From assembly GCA_045538465.1 (NCBI GenBank), contig JAZSRK010000057.1, forward strand, positions 1-37,642: a DNA stretch of 37,642 nt, written 5' to 3'. Source of the DNA: Limiplasma sp045538465 (GTDB taxonomy: Bacteria; Bacillota; Clostridia; Christensenellales; Aristaeellaceae). Positions 26,337 to 33,204 of the stretch are shown here, in pieces. Both the position numbers and the translations under genes were made by a program. Below the pieces are notes generated by a model, which saw only the letters and a list, made by a program, of their open reading frames with translations, searched no databases and had not been told where the DNA came from. Each line of letters begins with the position of its first letter. Position 1 is the first letter of the stretch.

Positions 26337-27548
26337 TTACTCTACAAGAAACATCTCTTCCGTTACATGCTCCTGATCCAGCCATAGTTCATACACAGCG
26401 GTGAGCACATCCTGCCCCAGAATACCGATGCCCTCGTAGCCTGCCCGGTCATCGCAGCCGTTGGTGAGCATGACCACGCCCGTGCGGTCGGAAGGGTCAA
26501 AGTAGGCAGCGCAAAGCATGCCGTAGGCTTTGCCACCGTGGCCGTACAGGGTGCGCCCCTGTACTTGTTTATCGGTATAGATGTTCATAAACAAGCCCCG
26601 CCCGCTTTCACAGCCCACCGACCAGCGGTCATTTTGCAAAGTGCGCATCTCCCGCACCGATGCACCGCTCAAAAGCTGCACATCACCGTAAGCGCCGCCA
26701 TCGCACAGCACGATAAGCAGCTTGCAAAGATCCGGCGCAGAGATGACCAGTTTACCAGCGGTCAGGTAATAGTGCTGGTAGGGGTCGGGCTGGGTATAAA
26801 AGCTGGTATCTGCCAATAGATCCTTGCTCAGGTGGCGATCTGGCATACGATAGATGTTGCAAAAGGGCAGATCCCGACTTAGCCGCCCGGGCTGATAGGC
26901 CGCTGTAATGCCAAGGGGCATGAACACATTTTCCATCATGTATTCATCCAAGGTCTGGCCGCTCAATTTCTCGATCAGCGCGCCGATCAACCCTCCGCCC
27001 AAGTTGCTGTAAACGCTCTTGGTGCCGGGCTTGACCCCTTCCAAAAAACTGCCTTTGAGCCAGTCGCCGGAAAACATCATTTCAAGACTGCGGCCGTCGC
27101 CATCCAGCCCTTCCTGATAGGCGGAGCTATCGTTGAGGGAGGCGGTATGGGTCATTACTTGCCGAAGGGTAATAGGCAGATCGGGGTACTCCGGGTGCCG
27201 GATGGGAATGCCCAGCACCTCTCCCACATCCGTATCCAGCGGAATATCGTGTTCTTCCAACAGCTGCATCAAACCGATATTCGCCACCATTTTGCTAATG
27301 GAGCCGCACTGAAAAAGGCTATCCGGTGTAACATCCTCGCCCTTCATGCGCCTTCCGTAGCAATAGGTATAAGTGATCTCGCCATTTTGGAACACCGCCA
27401 CGCAAGCGCCCATGGTATCCCGCTTATCAAACAGCCGATCCAGCGTATCTTCCAAAACCTGCTGAGTCTCAGGGGCAATGGCGTTTTCCGCATACCCGTT
27501 AAGGGGCAGCATAAGAAGCATCGCCAATAACAAACAAAGCTTCCGCAT
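26337..27548 (-). CDS. Secreted serine beta-lactamase-like hydrolase (class C / esterase-type)
   Basis: This is a 403-residue protein of the beta-lactamase/penicillin-binding-like serine hydrolase superfamily. A signal peptide covers residues 1-20 (cut near GYA-EN). The catalytic SxxK is S83-I-S-K86, the second motif is Y180-S-N, and the third box is HGG (337-339) in place of the KTG of true beta-lactamases. That suggests a D,D-peptidase, esterase or peptide-processing role at the cell surface more than drug resistance; this is inference. AGGAGATGATG precedes the ATG. The promoter lies at 27577-27605, divergent from the alpha-galactosidase promoter. Confidence 0.88.
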   Translation of the reverse strand: MRKLCLLLAMLLMLPLNGYAENAIAPETQQVLEDTLDRLFDKRDTMGACVAVFQNGEITYTYCYGRRMKGEDVTPDSLFQCGSISKMVANIGLMQLLEEHDIPLDTDVGEVLGIPIRHPEYPDLPITLRQVMTHTASLNDSSAYQEGLDGDGRSLEMMFSGDWLKGSFLEGVKPGTKSVYSNLGGGLIGALIEKLSGQTLDEYMMENVFMPLGITAAYQPGRLSRDLPFCNIYRMPDRHLSKDLLADTSFYTQPDPYQHYYLTAGKLVISAPDLCKLLIVLCDGGAYGDVQLLSGASVREMRTLQNDRWSVGCESGRGLFMNIYTDKQVQGRTLYGHGGKAYGMLCAAYFDPSDRTGVVMLTNGCDDRAGYEGIGILGQDVLTAVYELWLDQEHVTEEMFLVE

Positions 27549-27576
27549 GGTTCATCATCTCCTATGAATTGCCTCT

Positions 27577-27605
27577 ATCATAACCAAATTGGCCGCCTCC
27601 GTCAA
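27577..27605 (-). promoter_or_regulatory. Promoter of the beta-lactamase-like gene
   Basis: On the minus strand, TTGACG (27605-27600) and TATGAT (27582-27577) lie 17 bases apart. The leader is only about 20 bases. Confidence 0.75.
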
Positions 27606-27617
27606 CCTGCGCATACG

Positions 27618-27646
27618 TTGACTTCTTTTTACCCAGCGGCTATAAT
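27618..27646 (+). promoter_or_regulatory. Promoter of the alpha-galactosidase gene
   Basis: TTGACT (27618-27623), a 17-base spacer and a perfect TATAAT (27641-27646). Its -35 is 12 bases from the divergent -35 of the neighbouring gene, and the two form the inverted repeat GTCAAC/GTTGAC (27601-27606, 27617-27622). Confidence 0.85.
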
Positions 27647-27704
27647 GATGCCATCAGAATAAAAATAGCAGCCATGCTGCCCATAACCATAAGGAGGATG
27701 ACAC

Positions 27705-28856
27705 ATGAACAAGCCTCTGGCCCCTACGCCCCCCATGGGTTGGAATTCTTGGAATACCTTCAGTTGGAATATCCATGCCGATCTGATCAAGACCTCTGCC
27801 GATGCCATGGTGGAGACCGGTTTGAAGGATGCCGGGTATGAATACATCGTTATCGACGACTGCTGGAGCCTGAAAGACCGGGTAAATGGCAAGCTGGTGC
27901 CCGACCCGGAGAAGTTTCCCGAAGGCATCAAGCCCGTGGCGGATTACATCCATTCCAAAGGGCTGAAATTTGGTATGTATTCCTGTGCCGGTACCCACAC
28001 CTGCGCAGGCTATCCCGGCAGTTTTGAGCATGAGTTTGAAGATGCAGAGACCTTCGCTTCCTGGGGCGTGGATTATCTGAAGTACGACTATTGCTACAAG
28101 CCAGGCGCTGCCGATGGTGCCAACCTGTACCGCCGCATGGGCATGGCACTGCGCAACTGCGGCAGAGATATCGTATTTTCTGCCTGCAACTGGGGCGCAG
28201 ACGGCGTGCATGAGTGGATCCGTCAGACGGGCGCGCACCTTTTCCGCTCCACCGGCGATATTCAGGATAACTGGGCTTCCATCGAGCGGCTCACCCGTTC
28301 CCAGCTGGGCAAGGAATGCTACGGCGGCTCCTATTGCCACAACGATATGGATATGCTGGTGGTAGGCATGCACGGCAACAGCGATAACAGCTGGATCGCC
28401 GAAGTGGTGGGCGGCTGCAACAACACCGAGTATAAGACCCACTTCGCCCTGTGGGCCATGATGAATTCGCCCTTGATGATCGGCTGCGACATCCGCAACA
28501 TGACCCCCGAGACCAAGGAGATCCTCACCAACAAGGATATCATCGCCATCAATCAGGATATCGAATGCCGCGGGCCTTTCTGCATTCGTCAATGGAACAA
28601 CCCGGAGAAGGTTTTTGCCTTGGTGAAGCCCCTCTTGGGCGGCGACTATGCCATCGGCTTTTTCAACTTTGGCGACCAGAAGAGCGAGATGTCCCTGCAG
28701 TTCTACGATATCGGCTTGCCCTATTCCTCCGGCCGTGCTCTTGAGCTGTACGATTGCCATACGCACCAGACCATCGGCACCTTTACCGAGCGCTACGCTG
28801 CCCAAGTGGATTCCCACGATTGCATGGTATTCCGTGCCAAGGTGGTCAAGCGGTAA
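27705..28856 (+). CDS. Alpha-galactosidase, glycoside hydrolase family 27
   Basis: This 383-residue enzyme is expected to release terminal alpha-galactose from raffinose-type sugars, galactomannan or host glycans. The N-terminus PPMGWNSWNTF is the GH27 signature, and IDDCW (50-54) is conserved. The nucleophile is D128 in YLKYDYC and the acid/base is D185 in RSTGDIQDNW. A short C-terminal beta domain completes the usual length. There is no signal peptide, so it is probably intracellular. AAGGAGG (27691-27697) sets the start. The zinc-ribbon gene begins 4 bases after the stop and is probably translationally coupled. Confidence 0.95.
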   Translation: MNKPLAPTPPMGWNSWNTFSWNIHADLIKTSADAMVETGLKDAGYEYIVIDDCWSLKDRVNGKLVPDPEKFPEGIKPVADYIHSKGLKFGMYSCAGTHTCAGYPGSFEHEFEDAETFASWGVDYLKYDYCYKPGAADGANLYRRMGMALRNCGRDIVFSACNWGADGVHEWIRQTGAHLFRSTGDIQDNWASIERLTRSQLGKECYGGSYCHNDMDMLVVGMHGNSDNSWIAEVVGGCNNTEYKTHFALWAMMNSPLMIGCDIRNMTPETKEILTNKDIIAINQDIECRGPFCIRQWNNPEKVFALVKPLLGGDYAIGFFNFGDQKSEMSLQFYDIGLPYSSGRALELYDCHTHQTIGTFTERYAAQVDSHDCMVFRAKVVKR

Positions 28857-28860
28857 GCCT

Positions 28861-29064
28861 ATGGCCGATTACGAGCATTGCATGAAATGCGCCGCCCCCC
28901 TCTTTGACGATGATATTGCCATCTACCGGAAACTGGTCTACCGGGCCGCTGATACCTTTCTTTGCCGGGACTGTCTGGCTGAGGAGTTTGGTACCACCCG
29001 GGAGAAGATTGACCGGCTGATCCAGTATTATCGGGAGAGTGGGGAGTGTACTTTGTTCAGGTAG
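28861..29064 (+). CDS. Small zinc-ribbon-like protein
   Basis: This is a 67-residue protein with two CxxC pairs, CMKC (residues 7-10) and CRDC (35-38), spaced as in a small treble-clef or zinc-ribbon fold. A helical C-terminus follows (REKIDRLIQYYRESGECTLF). Its function is not known to me. The ATG comes 4 bases after the alpha-galactosidase stop and lacks a strong ribosome binding site of its own, which points to coupling by re-initiation. A frame open from 28648 runs into it but is a shadow of the GH27 gene. Confidence 0.75.
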   Translation: MADYEHCMKCAAPLFDDDIAIYRKLVYRAADTFLCRDCLAEEFGTTREKIDRLIQYYRESGECTLFR

Positions 29065-29069
29065 GTGCA

Positions 29070-29235
29070 CGTCCGCCCCGTCCTGCGAATGCAGGGCGGG
29101 GCGTTCGCGCTAGTTGCTGGACAACAGAAGTCGCGGCTTACGTGGCAGGGTCCCTGCCCTTCGCCCGCCGCTCGCGTGAGGGCCCGTCCTCGCTTCGCTG
29201 CGTTGCGGGCTCCCGTTTGGTGGGTGTTGGCTTTG
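29070..29235 (+). repeat. Dispersed intergenic element, copy 1
   Basis: This about 165-base GC-rich element lies directly after the zinc-ribbon gene. It aligns by eye with 37110-37275 through the shared landmarks TGGACAA, CGCGGC, GGGTCCC, CCCTTC, CCGCT, TGAGGGC, GTCCTCGCTT and GCTGCG. It contains a long hairpin (29074-29103; CGCCCCGTCCTGC with GCAGGGCGGGGCG) and a second stem, GGGCCCG/CGGGCTC (29180-29212). The rest of the spacer, to the next gene, shows nothing further. Confidence 0.65.
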
Positions 29236-29370
29236 AGGATGCGGGTTGGGTTTCTGATGCCTATTTTCATTCACACAAAATTTTCTTCCCATCTTTGAAC
29301 CAAATCCTGCCTGTTGTTCGTCTTATAGGCAGATCAACCACCAATTCTTCAACCGAAAGGTGTGAAAAAC

Positions 29371-30120
29371 GTGAAGCCTTCCAATCATCGTTTTCTTGCT
29401 GTTGTTCTTGTTTCCATCCTGTTGCTGGTCTGCGCCATCCTCCCAGCCCACGGAGAAACCGACTCGTCCCTCCATCTCTACTTGGACATTCCCTTCGATA
29501 CCGGCACCGTGGAAATGGTCACCGACATTCTTGCCAAGGAGAAAAACGCCATCTTTGAGATGAACCCCAATGGGGTTCTGACCGGCTATGCCTGCAATAT
29601 TGAGGAATACGGCTATCTGTTCGACCTGAGCATCGATTTTTCCGACGGCCAGCCCCAAATCGGGTATTCTTTCGAATCAGATGAAGAAATCATCCGCACG
29701 CCGCCAGCCATTGAGCGCATCCTGCTGCACAGCCTGCAACCTGCCCGCATCACTCTCCAGGAAGCACAGGAACGAATTCCCGCCGAAATCCGGCAGTATC
29801 TGGATATGGTGGAGCAGATGACCGGGCAATACGGTCAGCCAGATGTGCAGTATTTCAAATCCAGCCGCATGAACGGCAAAAAGTACATCAATTACATGTT
29901 TGAAGATGGCAAATGGGATTCTGCCCTCATGCAGCAGGTCATTGATACCGATCACAGGCTCATTGCCTATACCGTTTGGGGCAATGTAGTGTTGGAATTG
30001 GATGTGGATTTGGGAGTGACCTATGAAGGGGTTTGTATCTCAAATATTATTTTGTATTATTATCCTGCGGATGAAACGGCAGATTTTCAAAGTATCATTG
30101 AAGTTTATCCCATAGAATGA
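29371..30120 (+). CDS. Secreted protein of unknown function
   Basis: This protein of about 249 residues has an N-terminal signal peptide (hydrophobic core LAVVLVSILLLVCAIL, probable cut near AHG-ET). I know no family. The mature part alternates beta-type strands, includes a stretch EAQERIPAEIRQYLDMVEQM that looks helical, and ends acidic. Two GTG codons are possible starts, 29362 and 29371. GAAAGG (29355-29360) is only one base from the first and ten from the second, so I prefer the second; the difference is three residues. It is convergent with dnaN, the two sharing a terminator. Confidence 0.8.
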   Translation: MKPSNHRFLAVVLVSILLLVCAILPAHGETDSSLHLYLDIPFDTGTVEMVTDILAKEKNAIFEMNPNGVLTGYACNIEEYGYLFDLSIDFSDGQPQIGYSFESDEEIIRTPPAIERILLHSLQPARITLQEAQERIPAEIRQYLDMVEQMTGQYGQPDVQYFKSSRMNGKKYINYMFEDGKWDSALMQQVIDTDHRLIAYTVWGNVVLELDVDLGVTYEGVCISNIILYYYPADETADFQSIIEVYPIE

Positions 30121-30149
30121 TTATGAAAGAACCAGAAAAGAATCATTAA

Positions 30150-30203
30150 GCACAATAAACCCCCTTGGAACGCTATGAAGCGCCCAAGGGGGTTCATTGT
30201 GCA
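30150..30203. terminator. Bidirectional terminator between 29371 gene and dnaN
   Basis: A long near-perfect inverted repeat: AACCCCCTTGG (30158-30168) pairs with CCAAGGGGGTT (30184-30194). It is extended inward by CGC/GCG and outward by GCACAAT/ATTGTGC around single mismatches. It lies between converging genes. Confidence 0.8.
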
Positions 30204-30208
30204 GTCAA

Positions 30209-31324
30209 TCAGTTGTACACCCGTACCGGCAGCACCAAGTACAGGTAGCTTTCGCCTTCCAGCGGAGAGATAACGCAGGGGCTTACGCTGGTATTCATGC
30301 TCAGGGTGCAGCATTCTTCATCCACATTCTTGATCACATCGCTGATGTAGCGGCTGTTGAAAGCGATCTCGATCTCTTCGCCTTCCAGATGTGCATCCAG
30401 ATTTTCCAATACATCGCCCAGTTCACTGTTGGAAGTGATCTTCAGGTTGCCTTCGGTGGCCTTCATGCGGATGAGGTTATTTTTGCCTTCCTTGGCCATC
30501 AGGCTGGCACGTTCGATGGCTTCCTGCAGCTCTTTGCGCTTGACGGAGACACGGGTGAGCCAATTGGAGGGCAGGATCTGGCGGTAGTTGATGTACTCGC
30601 CGGCCAGCAGGCTGGTTACCAAGGTGATATTGCCGATAACGGCCATCATGTGGGTGGTATCGAAATGGAAGGTAGCCATGGCGCTGTCGTCGCTCATGAT
30701 GTGGCTCAGCTCGGTCATAACGCGGCCAGGCACGATGGCTTTCAGCTCGGTCTTGCCATCGGGCAGAACAAAGTTGTCGTGGTATACCTGCAAAGCCAGA
30801 CGGAAACCATCCAGACCTACCAAGCGAAGCTCGGTGGGGGTCATCTCCATCAAGCAGCCGGTAAGGGCCTGACGGCTCTCCTGCAAAGCGATGGCAAAAG
30901 TTACTTTGCTGATCATATCCCTCAGCTTCTTCTGGGGGAAGTGCATGGCATGGGTGTTGAAAAGATCCTTCATCTGGGGGAACTCATCAGCAGGCATGCC
31001 GGTAATGGTGGAACGGCTCTGACCGCAGCGGATGGTGACGGCCATTTTGTCGTTCATATCAAAGGTAACAGTGCCTTCAGGCAGCTTACGGACGATCTCG
31101 GTCAAAAGACGGCCGGGCAAAACCACCTGACCGGGCTCGGTGACCTGTGCTTTTACATCAGCCTTGATGGTCAGGCTGCCATCGCTGCAAAGAATGGAAA
31201 TACCGTCTTCCTCGGTATGTACAAGTACGCCCTCCAAGATCTGCATAGCAGGACGGCTGGAAAGAGCACGGGTAGCGTTTACTAAACCAAATACAAGATC
31301 TTGTGCAGCACATTCAAATTTCAT
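30209..31324 (-). CDS. dnaN: DNA polymerase III beta subunit (sliding clamp)
   Basis: This 371-residue protein has normal length for the ring-shaped processivity clamp that tethers the replicative polymerase. It shows the three clamp-domain pattern: MKFEC...VNATRALSSRPAMQILEGVLV at the start, KKLRDMISKVTFAIALQESRQALTGCLM for domain 2, VKRKELQEAIERASLMAKEGKN for domain 3, and the typical C-terminus LYLVLPVRVYN. The reading frame extends upstream, but ATG 31324 has GGAGGT well placed before it and gives the family start. dnaN normally follows dnaA; here no dnaA is within reach and the upstream neighbour is a Crh-like gene. The 5' flank carries origin-like sequences. Confidence 0.96.
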   Translation of the reverse strand: MKFECAAQDLVFGLVNATRALSSRPAMQILEGVLVHTEEDGISILCSDGSLTIKADVKAQVTEPGQVVLPGRLLTEIVRKLPEGTVTFDMNDKMAVTIRCGQSRSTITGMPADEFPQMKDLFNTHAMHFPQKKLRDMISKVTFAIALQESRQALTGCLMEMTPTELRLVGLDGFRLALQVYHDNFVLPDGKTELKAIVPGRVMTELSHIMSDDSAMATFHFDTTHMMAVIGNITLVTSLLAGEYINYRQILPSNWLTRVSVKRKELQEAIERASLMAKEGKNNLIRMKATEGNLKITSNSELGDVLENLDAHLEGEEIEIAFNSRYISDVIKNVDEECCTLSMNTSVSPCVISPLEGESYLYLVLPVRVYN

Positions 31325-31344
31325 GGCTTTACCTCCATACATAT

Positions 31345-31730
31345 TGTAGTAGTAGTATTCTATATAGTTAGTAGTAGTAGTAGGGCATGTGGATAACGTG
31401 GAAAAGTGGGTTTTGCCTTTTCGTTGCCTCAAAAATCAGTATGGAAAGAAACTGATCAACTGTGGAGTATGGCTGTAAAAAAGGGGTACTTTTCCATAGG
31501 GCAGCCTGCCGGGGGTTGGCTGCTATAGGCGGCTGTACCAAAAAGGATACGCGCGCCGAAGGGACAGGACGATCTCCTGCCATGATGCCCATCTATATTC
31601 TTTTCTTCATTTTGGACGGGTTTTCCTGCTTCTTTACAGGAAAACCCGGTAAAAGAATGTGCCATGATGCGGCGAAAAACGATGGGTATAGCAGATGGTT
31701 TTCCATATATCCACAGCATGTGGAAAAGCT
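31345..31730. other. Candidate replication origin region (DnaA boxes and DnaA-trios)
   Basis: An exact DnaA box, TTATCCACA, lies on the minus strand at 31388-31396. Read onward on that strand it is followed by a 4-base GC-rich gap and five CTA triplets (31383-31369), then AT-rich DNA and three more CTA triplets (31355-31347). This matches the described origin unwinding layout of DnaA box, GC-rich gap and DnaA-trios. Further boxes are TTTTCCACA on the minus strand (31719-31727), ATATCCACA (31707-31715), TTTTCCACG on the minus strand (31397-31405) and TTTTCCATA (31490-31498, 31699-31707). No gene is credible between dnaN and the Crh-like gene. Confidence 0.6.
31597..31658. repeat. Nested inverted repeat in the origin-like spacer
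   Basis: A perfect 12-bp stem, CGGGTTTTCCTG (31617-31628) with CAGGAAAACCCG (31637-31648), encloses an 8-base loop. An outer pair ATTCTTTT (31597-31604) and AAAAGAAT (31651-31658) flanks it. The direct repeat GCCATGATGC occurs at 31579-31588 and 31661-31670 on either side. There is no T tract, so it is not a standard terminator. Confidence 0.7.
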
Positions 31731-31815
31731 TGCTGTTGAATACGAAACCTTGATGGCGAAGGGTATATGGATCGACCATCCACATCATCTCAAAAAGATT
31801 TCCTCTTTTTTCGGC

Positions 31816-32085
31816 TTATTCTGCTTCACTGATGAGACGCTCCAGCAAATGCTGCATAGCAGCGGCGGCATCCTGTTCGCTATCGCCGTCGGTGCAGATG
31901 ACCACTTCGCCCTCAGCAGGCAGGGTCATGCTCAAAAGACCCAGCATGCTTTTGGCATTTAGAATAACATTTTGGGCTTCGAATACGAAAGTGCAGTCGT
32001 AGCGGGAAGCCAAGGTGGCAATATCCGCTGCGGTTTTGCGCTTCATGGGCAGAATGGGCTTGATGTTGATAGATTGACGGATCAT
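31816..32085 (-). CDS. HPr-family protein lacking the phosphorylated His (Crh-like)
   Basis: This 89-residue protein has the HPr fold pattern. The stretch LNAKSMLGLLSM contains S46, the position phosphorylated by HPr kinase in HPr and Crh. The active-site loop is degenerate: position 15, His in HPr, is Lys in LPMKRKTA, and the following Arg and Pro are also changed. It therefore cannot relay phosphate in the sugar phosphotransferase system in the usual way. A regulatory role like Bacillus Crh, which has Gln at position 15 and also lies downstream of whiA, is the best inference. AAGGAGA precedes the ATG. It follows whiA by 31 bases and is probably in the same transcript. Confidence 0.88.
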   Translation of the reverse strand: MIRQSINIKPILPMKRKTAADIATLASRYDCTFVFEAQNVILNAKSMLGLLSMTLPAEGEVVICTDGDSEQDAAAAMQHLLERLISEAE

Positions 32086-32116
32086 AGGGTATCTCCTTCT
32101 CCGGGCTTGCCGGCTA

Positions 32117-33058
32117 TTATTTTTCCAATTCTTCTGCCAAAGCCATCAACCTGCGCAGGCGATGGTTTACGCCGCTTTTGCCAATGGGCTTTTTCAGACT
32201 TTGCCCAAGCTCGGTAAGGGTAGCGGCCGGCATGTTGAGCCTGGCGACAGCAATTTCCTGCAAACTTGGCGGCAGGCTATTCAGCTGCCCCAGCCGCAGC
32301 AGTTTTTCAATGGCTGCGATCTGCGCATCGCTGGCATCCATGGCTTTGTTGATGTTGGCATTATCGCAGTTCATGGCGCGGGTAACATCGCCGTACACCT
32401 GACGTTTTACCCGCAGTTCCTCGATCTGCATAACGGCTTTGTGTGCGCCGATGGCCGTTAAAAACGTGATGATCTGCTCGCACTGTTTGTAGTACAGGTA
32501 GCCTTGCTCCTTGCGGTGGCTTTGCTTTACAGGTAAACCTTGCTTTAGCAGGCATTTGGCAAGGTTGAGGCGCATGGTCTCGTCGTGAAAGGGCAATTCC
32601 ATATGGTAGCCCAGCTCCGGGTTGGTAATGGTGCCGTTGCCCAGCATGGCCCCCCGCAAAAAGGCACGCATACAGCAGCTGCGGGTAAGGGGCAGGTTCG
32701 GCGACATGGAACGGAGCGATTCTACACCATCTTTTTCTGATAGCATGTTCATGCCATAGAGAAAAGCGGGGCTGTGCATGGGGCCGAGGGTGAGCACTGC
32801 TTTGCGCCGCCCGCCGAAGTGGGTGTTGCTTACATAGTGGATCTGCGGCGTTACCCCAAGCGCGTGATCCATCAATGTATAGATGCGGCGAGCCACAGCC
32901 ATGTTTTCGCAGCTGAACTGGATGGCAATACGTCCGCGACCCAACAAATTGAGGCTGCCTACGGCCATAAACAACCCGCTCAGCTCGCTCATCTGGCAGC
33001 AGGGTTTTTCCAGCGAAAGCCCGCAAAGCTCTTTTTTGCAATCGGACGCAAAGGACAT
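32117..33058 (-). CDS. whiA: Sporulation/cell-division regulator WhiA
   Basis: This 313-residue protein belongs to the WhiA family, DNA-binding proteins with an N-terminal LAGLIDADG-homing-endonuclease-like fold and a C-terminal helix-turn-helix. In Bacillota they influence cell division and chromosome segregation. Seen here are the N-terminal MSFASDCKKEL start, the RAFLRGAMLGNGTITNP stretch typical of the endonuclease-like domain, and the C-terminal signature LKKPIGKSGVNHRLRRL. The frame is open further upstream, but ATG 33058 has AGGAGG directly before it and matches the family start. A promoter lies at 33101-33129. The usual rapZ and yvcK partners are absent upstream, where the cotH-like gene lies. 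Confidence 0.95.
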   Translation of the reverse strand: MSFASDCKKELCGLSLEKPCCQMSELSGLFMAVGSLNLLGRGRIAIQFSCENMAVARRIYTLMDHALGVTPQIHYVSNTHFGGRRKAVLTLGPMHSPAFLYGMNMLSEKDGVESLRSMSPNLPLTRSCCMRAFLRGAMLGNGTITNPELGYHMELPFHDETMRLNLAKCLLKQGLPVKQSHRKEQGYLYYKQCEQIITFLTAIGAHKAVMQIEELRVKRQVYGDVTRAMNCDNANINKAMDASDAQIAAIEKLLRLGQLNSLPPSLQEIAVARLNMPAATLTELGQSLKKPIGKSGVNHRLRRLMALAEELEK

Positions 33059-33100
33059 GGGGTTCCTCCTGTCGGAAATGTACAGTTTGCCATTAAACAT

Positions 33101-33129
33101 ATTTTACTTGGTTTCCTTAGAAAATGCAA
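33101..33129 (-). promoter_or_regulatory. Promoter of the whiA-crh transcript
   Basis: On the minus strand, TTGCAT (33129-33124) and TAAAAT (33106-33101) have a 17-base spacer, just past the terminator of the upstream operon. Confidence 0.7.
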
Positions 33130-33157
33130 TCTTTTTTCTTTTTATAGCACATTTTTT

Positions 33158-33195
33158 ACAAAAGAAAACAGCAGCAGTGCAATGACCGCTGCTGT
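33158..33195 (-). terminator. Terminator of the VTC-DUF4956-CotH operon
   Basis: On the minus strand, ACAGCAGC and GCTGCTGT pair around a 12-base loop, followed by TTTTCTTTTG. It starts about 10 bases after the cotH-like stop codon. Confidence 0.85.
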
Positions 33196-33204
33196 ATATA
33201 TGTA

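Noticed and set aside
29046..29558. 170-codon plus-strand frame across the dispersed element
   Set aside because: It runs through the palindromic element and overlaps the secreted-protein gene in another frame; no supporting start signal.
31617..31648. Inverted repeat as a terminator for the Crh-like gene
   Set aside because: No T tract follows on either strand and it lies about 170 bases past the stop codon.
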